From: Catenulispora rubra
GTDB lineage: Bacteria > Actinomycetota > Actinomycetes > Streptomycetales > Catenulisporaceae
Assembly (NCBI RefSeq): GCF_015356825.1
Contig: NZ_JAACYW010000008.1
Coordinates: 33,864 to 97,863 of the forward strand
DNA length: 64,000 nt
Reading direction: 5' to 3'
Under the pieces are notes generated by a model, which saw nothing but the letters and a program-made list of their open reading frames with translations, did not search any database and was not told the origin of the DNA. A program made the translations under genes and the position numbers. This document shows positions 53,135 to 61,894 of the stretch, piece by piece (position 1 is the first letter of the stretch; each line of letters starts with the position of its first letter).

Positions 53135-54033
53135 CCCTTGACTCCTGTCAGTGTGACGCCTTCGATGAAGGCTTTCTGGGCGAAGAAGAACACGATGATC
53201 ACCGGCGCCATGGCGATGACGGTCGCGGCCATGGTGATGTTCCACTGGACGGCGTGCGCCGTCTTGAAGCTGGCCAGCCCGACCGCGAGCGTCCAGTGGT
53301 CCGGGTTCTCGCCGGTATATATGAGCGGCCCGTAGTAGTCGTTCCAGGCGTTGAAGAACGCGAACAGGCCGACCGCGACCACCGCGGGGCGCATCATCGG
53401 CAGGACCACGCGCAGCAGGACGCGCACCTCGCTGCATCCGTCGACGCGCGCCGCGTTCAGGTAGTCCTCCGGGATCGTCAGCAGGAACTGGCGCAGCAGG
53501 AAGATGGAGAACGCGTCCCCGAACGCACAGGGGATGACCAGCGGCCAGATCGTGCCGGTCAGGTGCAGTCGGGCCCACATGATGTACATCGGGATGATCA
53601 GGACCTGCGGCGGCAGCATCATCATCGTGATCACGGCGAGGAAGACGCCGTTGCGGGCCCGGAAGCGGAACCGCGCGAGCGCGTAGGCGACCGGGATGCT
53701 GGAGACGAGCGTGCAGGCGGTCACCACTGCGGCGTAGACGACGGTGTTGGTGAGCCAGGTCCCGGTCGGGGCCTGGGAGAACACCTTGGTGTAGTTGGAC
53801 CACTGCCAGTGCTTCGGCCACGGGTCCGAGGTCAGGGACTGCTGGTCGGTCATCACCGAGGTGAGCAGGATGAAGACGATGGGTCCGAGGAAGGCCACGG
53901 CCAGCCCGACCGCGACGGCGTGCTCGGCGATCCAGATCAGGACCCTGCGACGCCGGTACCGGCCGCGCGCGGCGCGGTGCGGCGAGGCCGCCCGGGCGGA
54001 TCTGTCGCGCGTTGTGGGAGCCAGGGTGGTCAC
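53131..54033 (-). CDS. Carbohydrate ABC transporter permease (MalG type)
   Basis: A 300-residue inner-membrane permease starting at GTG 54033, six helices. The EAA-like loop is DYLNAARVDGCSEVRVLLRV, which contacts the ATPase. LTSVMTDQQSLTSDPWPKHW is typical of the MalG group. Start and stop overlap its neighbours, so it is co-translated. No ATPase gene is visible; a shared MsiK-like ATPase encoded elsewhere is likely, as in other actinomycetes. Confidence 0.92.
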   Translation of the reverse strand: MTTLAPTTRDRSARAASPHRAARGRYRRRRVLIWIAEHAVAVGLAVAFLGPIVFILLTSVMTDQQSLTSDPWPKHWQWSNYTKVFSQAPTGTWLTNTVVYAAVVTACTLVSSIPVAYALARFRFRARNGVFLAVITMMMLPPQVLIIPMYIMWARLHLTGTIWPLVIPCAFGDAFSIFLLRQFLLTIPEDYLNAARVDGCSEVRVLLRVVLPMMRPAVVAVGLFAFFNAWNDYYGPLIYTGENPDHWTLAVGLASFKTAHAVQWNITMAATVIAMAPVIIVFFFAQKAFIEGVTLTGVKG

Positions 54034-55037
54034 TTCGCTGCCCCCTCGGTGTCGAAGCCGGAGCCCCGGCGCAGCAGGAGCACGGTGAACGCCATCGCCA
54101 CGGCGAACATCACGACCGCCAGGGCGCAGGCGTAGCCCATGTGGAACTGGTTGAACCCGGTGACGTAGATCTGTTGGGAGAAGGTGAGCGTCGATCCGCC
54201 GGGGAACCCGGGCGAGGACTGGATGTTGCCGTTGGCGGTCTGGGAAGCCACCATCGCCTGCGTGAAGTACTGCAATGTGGCGATGACCGCGGTCACCGTC
54301 GCGAACAGCAGCACCGGCGAGATCGACGGCAGGGTCACGAAGCGGAACCGCTTCAGCGGCCCGGCGCCGTCGAGGTGCGCCGCCTCGTAGAGCTCGGCGG
54401 GCACGTCGAGCAGCGCGGCCAGGAAGATGACCATCATCGTCCCGCTCCCCCACAGCGTGAGCAGCGTCAGCGCGGGCTTGGACCAGGCCGGCGAGTCGAA
54501 CCACAGCGGCCCGTGCACGCCGAGCAGGCCCAGGGCCCGGTTCACCGGCCCGGTCGAGGGGTTGAACAGGCACACGAAGGCGACGGTCGCGGCGACCGGC
54601 GGCGCGAGGGCCGGCAGGTAGAACACGGTCCGGAACAGGCCCGCGCCGGCCTTGAGCCGGGCGGTCACCATCGCCACGCCGAGCGCGAACAGCACCTGCG
54701 TCGGGACCATGACCGCCATCAGCCAGCCGGTGTTGCGGACCGCCTGCCAGATCAGCGGGTCGTCGTGGAGCAGGTAGCGGTAGTTCCGCAGGCCCACGAA
54801 GTGCGGGGCGGAGATCATGTTGGAGTTCGTGAACGACAGCCAGAACGTCATGACCAGCGGGTAGGCCAGGAAGACGGCGAAGCCGGCGATCCACGGGGAC
54901 AGGAACAGCAGGACCCGGATTCGCTGGCGCCGATGCTGGGCGCGCAGGGCCGGCGGGAGCGGGGAGGACGGAGCGGACGGGCCGGACGAGGCGGGCCGCC
55001 GCCGAATCATCCGGGCGGGCAGTATCGGTGTGCTCAT
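54030..55037 (-). CDS. Carbohydrate ABC transporter permease (MalF type)
   Basis: A 335-residue permease. ATG 55037 follows an upstream GTG option; the N-terminal 45 residues are cytosolic and rich in Pro, Arg and Ser. Six helices, including VLLFLSPWIAGFAVFLAYPL. The EAA-like loop reads ELYEAAHLDGAGPLKRFRFV. It forms the channel with the MalG-type partner. Confidence 0.92.
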   Translation of the reverse strand: MSTPILPARMIRRRPASSGPSAPSSPLPPALRAQHRRQRIRVLLFLSPWIAGFAVFLAYPLVMTFWLSFTNSNMISAPHFVGLRNYRYLLHDDPLIWQAVRNTGWLMAVMVPTQVLFALGVAMVTARLKAGAGLFRTVFYLPALAPPVAATVAFVCLFNPSTGPVNRALGLLGVHGPLWFDSPAWSKPALTLLTLWGSGTMMVIFLAALLDVPAELYEAAHLDGAGPLKRFRFVTLPSISPVLLFATVTAVIATLQYFTQAMVASQTANGNIQSSPGFPGGSTLTFSQQIYVTGFNQFHMGYACALAVVMFAVAMAFTVLLLRRGSGFDTEGAAK

Positions 55038-55060
55038 GATGGGGACCGGTCTTCCGGATC

Positions 55061-56458
55061 TCACTGGCTGAGCTTGAGCGCGGCGTCGTTCTGCTTGTCG
55101 ATATCAGCGAGCCCGGCCTTGAGGTCGGGGACCTTGCCGTTCTGCCACTTGTCGGCGAACGGGCCGAAGTTGGTCAGGTACGCGCCGCCGTTCGGGCTGG
55201 CCGGCGTGGTCGAGGTCTTCGGGTTCTTGAAGACCTCCAGGAACGTCGCGAAGTTCGGGTCCTTGGCCAGCGCGAGGTTCGGGGAATTGAGCGCGGCCAA
55301 CGTGGTCGGAACGTTGCCGATGGCGTCGGCGAACGAGGCCACCGCGTCGGGGTCGGTGGTCAGGAACTTCACCAGCTTCCAGGCGGCGGCCGGATGCTTG
55401 GCGCCGCGCGGGATGCCGATGACGTTGCCGCCGACGAATCCGGATCCGTACAGGTCGGGCTTGTCGTCCGCGACCGGCATCGGCGCGGTCCCGTAGTCGA
55501 CGTCGGACTTGTCGTTCTTGATGAACGCGGTGCGCCACTCCCCGTCCACCATCATCGCCAGCGAGCCGGTCTCGAAGGCGTTCTGGGCCGAGAACTCGTC
55601 GCCCATACCGGCCTTGAACTTGGCCAGCTTGTCCGCGCCGAACCAGTCGACCAGGTTCTTCTGCCAGCTCAGTGCGGCGGCGAAGGCCGGGTCGGAGGCG
55701 GTGTTCGAGGTGCCGTCGGCCTTCAGCCAGCTGCCGCCCCAGCTGGGGAGCAGGTGCTCGGTGAGCATCTCGTAGGCTCCGAAGTACGGCATGAAGCCCG
55801 CGGTCTTGATCGAGCCGTCCGGGTTGCGCACGGTCAGCTTCTTGGCGTCGTCGGCCAGCTCGGTCATGGTCTTGGGCGGTGCGGCGATCCCGGCGGCGGC
55901 GAACAGCTTCTTGTTGTAGTAGAGCCCGAAGGTGTCGGCCAGCCACGGCATCGTGCAGCGTTTGCCGGCGTACGCGGTGTAGGCCTGGACGGCCTGCGGG
56001 ATCTGCGTCATGTCGACGTGGTCGGCGGCGATGTCCGGGGTGAGGTCCTGGAAGGCGCCGCTGGTACACCAGCCCCCGACGTTGTTCGCGTTGAACGACG
56101 AGGCCACGTCCGGCGCGGTGCCGCCGCGGATCGCCTGGTTGATCTTGTCGTCGTCCTGGGCCTTGACCGCCTGCACGGTGATGTACGGGTACTTCTGGTG
56201 GAACTCGGCCAGGACCGCGTCGATGGACGCGACCTCGTGCGGCGAGCTCAGACCGTGCCAGAAGGTGATGGTGACCGGCGTGGTGTCCTCGGCGCCGGTG
56301 TTCGCCTTGGCGGTGGAGCCGTCGCCGGCCGAACAGGCCGCCGTCGTCGCGGCCAGGGCCAGTGCCAACGTGGGGACGACAGCGGCGACGGCCAGGCGGG
56401 CCCGGAAACTGTTCCGGGTGCTCGGCGAGCCTGCGGGGATGCGGCGGTGCAGAAACAT
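55061..56458 (-). CDS. Sugar ABC transporter substrate-binding lipoprotein
   Basis: A 465-residue exported protein starting at ATG 56458. The signal ends in TTAAC, a lipobox with the Cys anchoring site. The binding fold shows TITFWHGLSSPHEVASIDAV, APDVASSFNANNVGGW, MPWLADTFGLYYNKKLF and SLAMMVDGEWRTAFI, typical of type 1 sugar-binding proteins. First gene of the operon, with the promoter facing the GntR gene. The sugar is probably a glucoside or amino sugar oligomer given GH4 and the kinase. Confidence 0.9.
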   Translation of the reverse strand: MFLHRRIPAGSPSTRNSFRARLAVAAVVPTLALALAATTAACSAGDGSTAKANTGAEDTTPVTITFWHGLSSPHEVASIDAVLAEFHQKYPYITVQAVKAQDDDKINQAIRGGTAPDVASSFNANNVGGWCTSGAFQDLTPDIAADHVDMTQIPQAVQAYTAYAGKRCTMPWLADTFGLYYNKKLFAAAGIAAPPKTMTELADDAKKLTVRNPDGSIKTAGFMPYFGAYEMLTEHLLPSWGGSWLKADGTSNTASDPAFAAALSWQKNLVDWFGADKLAKFKAGMGDEFSAQNAFETGSLAMMVDGEWRTAFIKNDKSDVDYGTAPMPVADDKPDLYGSGFVGGNVIGIPRGAKHPAAAWKLVKFLTTDPDAVASFADAIGNVPTTLAALNSPNLALAKDPNFATFLEVFKNPKTSTTPASPNGGAYLTNFGPFADKWQNGKVPDLKAGLADIDKQNDAALKLSQ

Positions 56459-56557
56459 GGGGGCCTCCGACCCAGGATGGGTGGAACAGAAGTGGTGTGG
56501 ATTCAGGTCATCTACGGAGAGCAGCCGCCCCATCCGAGGCCGAAAACTTACCAACCA

Positions 56558-56595
56558 TTGACCAGTGGGCTTATCGTGGGTCATTATTTGGTCAA
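56558..56595. promoter_or_regulatory. GntR operator candidate between transporter and regulator genes
   Basis: TTGACCA (56558-56564) and TGGTCAA (56589-56595) are exact inverted arms 24 bases apart, in the divergent 254-base gap. Their cores GACCA and TGGTC match the half-sites of the dre box bound by DasR, a HutC-type chitin regulator. Confidence 0.5.
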
Positions 56596-56712
56596 CGTCA
56601 AGGGTTCCGGATCACCGGTCCGGGACGGCGGGCGCCGAGACCCGGCGCCGACGGGCAGTGCGATGGACAGCGCGATGGACGGCACGACGGACAGAGAGGG
56701 AGCCGAGCGCCG

Positions 56713-57549
56713 ATGAACGTGGGCGAGAGCCGCTGGCAGAAACGCGAGCGCATCCGCGGACACCTGCTGGACCTGGTCGACGAGTACGGCCCGGGCCGGG
56801 CGATCCCCGGCGAACGCCAGCTGAGCGACGAGCTCTCGGTGTCCCGCCCGACGCTGCGCTCGGTCGTCGACGACCTGGTCCGCGACGGTCTTCTCGTCAG
56901 AGAGCACGGACGCGGGGTCTTCGTGGCCAAGGCCAAGGTGGCCCAGCGCCTGGGCGCCCCGGCGACCCCGCCGGGCCGGCCGCTGGCCGTCGGCGGCGTG
57001 GACGGGGTCTGGACCAGCCGGATGGTGGACTTCCAGGCGGTCGCGGCCGGAGCCCGGATCAGCCGGCGCCTGAACGTGTCCCCGGCCGAACCCATCCTGC
57101 GCATCACCAGGCTGCGGCTGGCCGACGGGGACCCGATGTCGGTCGACACGCTGCACGTGCCGGCCGTCCTCGTGCCCGGACTCGCTCCTCAGGACCTTGA
57201 GACCGGCTCGTTCTATCAGATCCTGGGACAGCGGTACGGGATCGGGCTCGCCACCGCGACGCAGATCATCGAGCCCACCGTCGTCGACACCGCCGAAGCC
57301 GAACTGCTGGGAGTGCCGGTCCACACCCCGGCGCTGCTGTTCGAGCGGGCGACCGCCGACACCGAAGGCCGGGTCGTGGAGTTCACGCACTCGGTGTACC
57401 GCGGCGACCGCTACCGCATCGTGACGCAGCTGTCGCTCGCCGCCGACGACGACGGCAGCGGCGGCCGGGTGGTGGGCGGCTCCTGGTCGACGGCCTCGGC
57501 CGTCCCCGGCGCCGACACGCTGGTCCTGGACTCCTACTGGTCCGGCTGA
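56713..57549 (+). CDS. GntR/HutC-family regulator
   Basis: A 278-residue protein. The N-terminal HTH reads YGPGRAIPGERQLSDELSVS then RPTLRSVVDDLVRDGLLVRE and HGRGVFVAK. A C-terminal UTRA domain runs from about residue 95, with LNVSPAEPILRITRLRLADG and TPALLFERATADTEGRVVEF. UTRA binds sugar phosphates or related ligands. It is divergent from the ABC/GH4 operon and precedes two GH18 genes, so it probably controls both sides, in the manner of DasR. Confidence 0.9.
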   Translation: MNVGESRWQKRERIRGHLLDLVDEYGPGRAIPGERQLSDELSVSRPTLRSVVDDLVRDGLLVREHGRGVFVAKAKVAQRLGAPATPPGRPLAVGGVDGVWTSRMVDFQAVAAGARISRRLNVSPAEPILRITRLRLADGDPMSVDTLHVPAVLVPGLAPQDLETGSFYQILGQRYGIGLATATQIIEPTVVDTAEAELLGVPVHTPALLFERATADTEGRVVEFTHSVYRGDRYRIVTQLSLAADDDGSGGRVVGGSWSTASAVPGADTLVLDSYWSG

Positions 57550-57642
57550 GCGGTCGGCGCGGCGGTCCGCGCATCCACAGGAACGACAGGCACGACACGC
57601 ACGGCACGCACGACAGGCACCACCGGAACCATCGCCACGCCC

Positions 57643-57666
57643 CGCGCGGACCACCCGGTCCGCGTG
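57643..57666. other. Hairpin in the leader of the GH18 genes
   Basis: GCGGACC-ACCC-GGTCCGC, extendable by three or four pairs, lies 29 bases before the ATG at 57695. The bases before it (57570-57625) carry degenerate ACGGCACGCACGACAGGCAC-type repeats. It could end the GntR transcript or be a control site. Confidence 0.4.
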
Positions 57667-57694
57667 GTGATCAGTCACGCCTTCCGGAGGACAC

Positions 57695-58786
57695 ATGCTT
57701 CGCCGAACAAGACCGCTCACCATCCTGACCGCCTGCGCGGCGGCCGGAATCGTCGCGACGACCGTGCCCGCCATGGCGGCCGTCCCCCACGCCAAGCCCG
57801 CCAAGCCCGCCGCGCGGGCCGCCGGCGTGCAGTTGCAGACCTGGCTCTACCCCGGCTCCCCCGGCGACTCCACCTGCTCCGCGCCGCAGGAGTACGCCGA
57901 CAACCGCGTCCTGACCGGCGCGCTCAAGCCCGAGTACTGGTCGGTGCAGTCGAACGGCTCGGTCAAGCTGGAGACCGCCGCCTCGGGACTGTGCAACGCC
58001 TACAGCGCGGCGAACGTCGCCAGCGTGAAGGCCCATTCGGCGTATCAGTACCCGACCATCTCGGGGATGACGACCGCCGACGTCCACGCGCTGGTCAGCA
58101 GTTCCGGCAACCGGTCCAAGGCCGTCTCGCAGCTGACTTCGCTGATCGTCAGCAACGGCCTGTCCGGGGTCGACGTCGACCTGGAGGACTACTGGTCCTG
58201 GTCCGCCGCGGACTTCACGAACTACAAGAAGTTCCTGACCCAGCTGGCGACCTCGCTGCACGCGCACGGCAAGCGCCTGCAGGTCGACGCCCCGGCGATG
58301 ACCGCCGACGCCACGTTCTACGACTACGCGCAGGTCTCGGCGACCGGCGTCGACGAGCTCGTGATCATGGCCTACGACGAGGAGTTCGACACCCAGCCCG
58401 GCGCCCGCTGCCTGGCGATCACCCCGTACGCCTGGCTCAAGCAGGTCACCGCCTACGCCCAGAGCAAGGTCCCGGACCACTCCCGGCTGGTCATCGGGCT
58501 CCCGTCCTACGGCTACCACGCCCCGGACCCCTGCGACCTGAACTCGGTCACCGGCAACATCCAGTTCAGCGACATGAAGAACAGCCCCGGTTTCTCCCAG
58601 GACCCGGCCGTCATCGCCGCCCGCCGCGACCCGTCCTCCGGGGAGATCCGCTGGACCTCCGGCGGGGTCCTCTACGACTACGTCGACAGCGCGTCCCTGA
58701 CCGCCAAGCTGAAAGTCCTCACCGACCTGGGCGTCACCAAGGTCTCGGTGTGGTCGCTCGGCGGCGGCAACCCCTGGTTCGGCTAG
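57695..58786 (+). CDS. Secreted GH18 glycosidase (chitinase-like)
   Basis: A 363-residue protein with a signal peptide (LTILTACAAAGIVATTV, cleavage after AMA). GH18 signature GLSGVDVDLED carries the catalytic Glu164. Support comes from ELVIMAYDEEFD and a C-terminal VSVWSLGGGNPW. Family 18 cleaves beta-1,4-GlcNAc links in chitin or peptidoglycan-type glycans using the substrate acetamido group. TTCCGGAGGACAC gives a ribosome site. Followed 54 bases on by another GH18 gene, likely an operon. Confidence 0.85.
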   Translation: MLRRTRPLTILTACAAAGIVATTVPAMAAVPHAKPAKPAARAAGVQLQTWLYPGSPGDSTCSAPQEYADNRVLTGALKPEYWSVQSNGSVKLETAASGLCNAYSAANVASVKAHSAYQYPTISGMTTADVHALVSSSGNRSKAVSQLTSLIVSNGLSGVDVDLEDYWSWSAADFTNYKKFLTQLATSLHAHGKRLQVDAPAMTADATFYDYAQVSATGVDELVIMAYDEEFDTQPGARCLAITPYAWLKQVTAYAQSKVPDHSRLVIGLPSYGYHAPDPCDLNSVTGNIQFSDMKNSPGFSQDPAVIAARRDPSSGEIRWTSGGVLYDYVDSASLTAKLKVLTDLGVTKVSVWSLGGGNPWFG

Positions 58787-58840
58787 ATCCCCACCCGGAG
58801 TCCCACACCCGGAGCACCCCACCACCGCGAAAGAGAGAAC

Positions 58841-59854
58841 ATGACGAACCACCGGAAAACCCGTCGCACGCTCGCCGTCTCAGCGGTCTCCACCCTCGCG
58901 ATCGCCGCCATGACCCTCCCCAGCGTCACCGCCTCCGCCGCCAGCGGCCTGCCGGTGATCGGCTACCAGGAGGAGGGCGACTCCACCTCGCTCATCGACG
59001 CCAGCGCCGGGGCCCTCGGCTCGGTCGGCACCGACGGCGTCAACATCACCGCCGACGGCACGAGCGTCGGACAGCCCAGCAGCGCCGCACAGAACCAGCT
59101 GGCCGCCGCGCACGCCGACGGCCTGCCGGCCGAGTTCCTGGCCGGGAACTTCAGCCAGAGCATCGGGGACTTCGACGAGCAGGCCGCCTACAACCTGCTG
59201 AGCAACCAGACCAACATCGACAACGTGGTCGCCACCCTCAGCAGCGCGGTCAGCTCCCAGGGCTGGGACGGCGTCACCATCGACATGGAGTCCCTGCAGG
59301 CACGCGACACCGCGGGCCTCACGGCCTTCCTGACCGCGCTGAAGCAGGCGCTGCCGGCCGGCAAGACCGTCAGCCTGGACCTGATGAACGGCCAGAGCGC
59401 GGACGAATACGCAGCCCTCGGATACGACCTGCCGGCCCTCGGCCAGGTTGTGGACCACCTGGTGCTGATGGCCTACGACCAGCACACCCAAGCCTCGGGC
59501 CCCGGCCCGGCCGGTTCTCTGGCCTGGCAGCAGCAGGGCCTTGACGCGCTCGTGAGCCAGGTCCCGGCGGCCAAGGTGGATCTGGGCGTCGCGGGCTACG
59601 GCTACTCCTGGCCGGCCGGCGGTGCCGCGACCCAGGTCAGCGACCAGGGCGCGCGCGACCTCGTGGCCGCCGACGGCGCCACGGCGCAGTTCGACGACGC
59701 CTCCGGGGAGTGGACCGCGACGCTCTCCAACGGCACGGTCCTGTGGTGGTCCGACGCCCGGTCCTTCGCGCTGCGCCGGACTATGGCCGCGAACGAGCAG
59801 ATCCACGGCCTGGCGGTCTGGGACCTCGCGCTGTCCGACCAGATCCAGCCGTAG
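58841..59854 (+). CDS. Second secreted GH18-type glycosidase
   Basis: A 337-residue protein, signal peptide ending near ASA-AS. GWDGVTIDMESL is the GH18 active-site strand, with Glu150. LVLMAYDQHTQASGPG and LGVAGYGYSWPAGGA match the conserved barrel segments. This subgroup resembles spore-coat or peptidoglycan-associated GH18 enzymes more than classic chitinases. GAAAGAGAGAAC precedes the ATG. Sequence is clearly different from the first GH18, so they are not a recent duplication. Confidence 0.85.
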   Translation: MTNHRKTRRTLAVSAVSTLAIAAMTLPSVTASAASGLPVIGYQEEGDSTSLIDASAGALGSVGTDGVNITADGTSVGQPSSAAQNQLAAAHADGLPAEFLAGNFSQSIGDFDEQAAYNLLSNQTNIDNVVATLSSAVSSQGWDGVTIDMESLQARDTAGLTAFLTALKQALPAGKTVSLDLMNGQSADEYAALGYDLPALGQVVDHLVLMAYDQHTQASGPGPAGSLAWQQQGLDALVSQVPAAKVDLGVAGYGYSWPAGGAATQVSDQGARDLVAADGATAQFDDASGEWTATLSNGTVLWWSDARSFALRRTMAANEQIHGLAVWDLALSDQIQP

Positions 59855-59885
59855 CCCCTTCCCGGTCGCGAAGGCTGGAGCCGCC

Positions 59886-60551
59886 GTGCGGGTGCTCGTG
59901 GTGGAAGACGATCCCGGGCTCGGGCCGCTGATCGTCGACGGTCTGCGCTCGGCGGGCTTCGCCGTCGATCTCGCGGACCGGCTCGCGGAGGCCGACTTCA
60001 AGGCGTCCGTGAACGCCTACGACTGCGTGGTCGCCGACCGCGGGCTCCCCGACGGCGACGCCTTGGAGCTGCTCAAAAGGTGGCGCAGGTCAGGACACAC
60101 GGTCCCGGTCCTGATGCTCACCTCCTTCAGCACCGTCGAAGACCGGGTGGCCGGTTTCGAGAACGGAGCCGACGACTACCTCGTCAAACCGTTCGCCATG
60201 GCTGAGCTGACCGCGCGGGTACGGGCCCGGTGCCGACGCGGTCAGCCACAGTCCCTGCCGGAAATCGCGGTCGGCGACCTGACCATGAACTTGCCGCGCA
60301 GGCAGGTCCGGCGCGCCGGCGTGCTGCTCATCCTCACCGCGAAGGAGTTCGCCGTGCTCGAAGCCCTGATGCTCCGGGCCGGGCGCGTGGTCAGCCGCAG
60401 CGAGCTGATCGAGAGCTGCTGGGACGAGATGAGCGACCCGATGTCGAACGTGGTCGACACGGTGATCGGCCGGCTTCGGCGCAAGCTCGGGGCGCCGGAT
60501 CTCATCGAGACTCTGCGAGGCGCCGGCTACCTCATCCGCGAGCCGGTATGA
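59886..60551 (+). CDS. OmpR-family response regulator
   Basis: A 221-residue protein starting at GTG 59886. The receiver domain has VRVLVVEDDPGLGPLIVDGL, phospho-accepting Asp51 in VVADRGLPDGDAL, the switch residues in PVLMLTSFS and DDYLVKPFAMAEL. A winged helix (DLTMNLPRRQVRRAGVLL to IGRLRRKLGAPDLIETLRGA) binds DNA. The stop overlaps the kinase start (ATGA). The pair precedes and overlaps the GH26 gene. Confidence 0.93.
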   Translation: MRVLVVEDDPGLGPLIVDGLRSAGFAVDLADRLAEADFKASVNAYDCVVADRGLPDGDALELLKRWRRSGHTVPVLMLTSFSTVEDRVAGFENGADDYLVKPFAMAELTARVRARCRRGQPQSLPEIAVGDLTMNLPRRQVRRAGVLLILTAKEFAVLEALMLRAGRVVSRSELIESCWDEMSDPMSNVVDTVIGRLRRKLGAPDLIETLRGAGYLIREPV

Positions 60552-61894
60552 CCGTGGACGGCCGCGCCGTCGCCCGGCTGCGGCGCCTGCGCCGGTCGAT
60601 GACGTTGCTGTACGCGGCCACCAGCGCCGTCTGTCTGATCACGCTGGCGTTCATCGCCGCGACCATCGACGGCCGGTCCCGGGCGGACAGCGTCGACGCA
60701 CAGGTGGCAGGCCATGCCGAAGCGCTGTCCCGGGCGGTCTGGATGGACCAGGGCATACTCCATCTCGATCCGTTGTCCGAGGACGAGTTGGCTGGTGCGT
60801 CCGCCGTCACCGCGGTGCTTCAGCGTCCCGGCGGCGGGCAGGTCCAGGTTCGCTGGGTACGGTCCGCTGGCGCCGCGCTGCCGTCGGCGGCAGGCCTCGA
60901 TCTGTTGTGGACGTCGACCGTGCGGGAGCAGGACACGTTCTTGACGACGATGGCGGGCCGCGACGGCAGGCGAACCCGCTGGGCTGCCGCGCCGGTGTGG
61001 GACGCCGATGACATCGGTGCCGTCGTGCTCACCGCGGCCGACCTCGCGCCGGAGAAGAAGAGCCACGAAACACTGGTCCGGTGGCTCGTCGTCGGGTGCA
61101 CAGGACTGGTGCTCGCGTCGGCCGCCGCCGGCCATTTGCTGTCCGGACGGAGCATGCGACCGGCTCTGCAGGAGCTGGGCCGGCAGGAGCAGTTCCTGGC
61201 CGAGGCGGCTCACGAGCTGCGCGCGCCGCTGGCCACCGTCCGTCTGATGATGGAAGACGGCCGTGCCTCGCCGGCCCGCGCTCCGGCGGCGATGGCCGAG
61301 GCCGTCCGGCTCGTCGACCACATGGGGCGGCTGGTGTCCGGGCTCCTTACGCGGGCACGTATCCAGACTGGAACGGGCCAGCTCGTGCTCACGCCGTTGC
61401 GGCTGGACCAGCTGGTCGAGCAGGCGGTCGAGGAACTCCCTCATATCGCCGGGCAGGTCGTCGTGCATACCACGCCGACCATCGTGCGCGGAGATCCCGA
61501 CCTGCTCGCTCAGGCGGTCCGCAACCTTGTGGAGAACGCTCTGCGCCACGGAGCAACGCAGTCGACGCTGCCGGTCGAGGTGGATGTGGCGTCAGGGACG
61601 GTGACGGTCCGGGATCATGGGCCGGGGATCGCCCCGGCGGAACGGGAGCGGATCTTCGACAGCCGGGTCACCTGCGGGCGCGAAGGCAACGGCCTTGGCC
61701 TGGGTCTCGGTCTTGGTCTCGGCCTGGCGATCGTCCGTTGGGTCGCGGAGCTGCACGGCGGAACGGCTGACGCCACCACGGCTCCCGGAGGCGGGGCGCT
61801 GGTCAGGCTCAGCCTTCCGGAACACCAGCCCGGACCCTCTCATCATCACGTCTCATCATCCCGTCATGATCCGCTCGACAGACTGCCGACGTGA
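60548..61894 (+). CDS. Sensor histidine kinase with expanded Gly-Leu ATP loop
   Basis: A 448-residue kinase. Membrane helices at about 19-40 and 178-200 enclose an extracytoplasmic sensor. The H-box EAAHELRAPLATVR has His222. The N-box is NLVENALRHG. In the G2 loop, the usual GxGLGLAIV is stretched to GNGLGLGLGLGLGLAIV by extra Gly-Leu pairs. The C-terminal tail is His/Ser-rich. It overlaps both the regulator and the GH26 gene, so signalling and target are co-translated. A sensor for glycans or wall stress is possible. Confidence 0.9.
   Translation: MTVDGRAVARLRRLRRSMTLLYAATSAVCLITLAFIAATIDGRSRADSVDAQVAGHAEALSRAVWMDQGILHLDPLSEDELAGASAVTAVLQRPGGGQVQVRWVRSAGAALPSAAGLDLLWTSTVREQDTFLTTMAGRDGRRTRWAAAPVWDADDIGAVVLTAADLAPEKKSHETLVRWLVVGCTGLVLASAAAGHLLSGRSMRPALQELGRQEQFLAEAAHELRAPLATVRLMMEDGRASPARAPAAMAEAVRLVDHMGRLVSGLLTRARIQTGTGQLVLTPLRLDQLVEQAVEELPHIAGQVVVHTTPTIVRGDPDLLAQAVRNLVENALRHGATQSTLPVEVDVASGTVTVRDHGPGIAPAERERIFDSRVTCGREGNGLGLGLGLGLGLAIVRWVAELHGGTADATTAPGGGALVRLSLPEHQPGPSHHHVSSSRHDPLDRLPT
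61688..61729. repeat. Gly-Leu codon repeat in the kinase G2 box
   Basis: A run of six-base units of the form GGYCTB GG encodes (Gly-Leu) repeated six times. The codons differ (CTT, CTG, CTC), so the expansion is not a simple recent slippage product. Confidence 0.8.

Noticed and set aside
56362..57549. Longer GntR protein from the upstream start at 56362
   Set aside because: The extra N-terminus is Arg/Gly-rich and covers the divergent promoter region. The HTH begins soon after ATG 56713.
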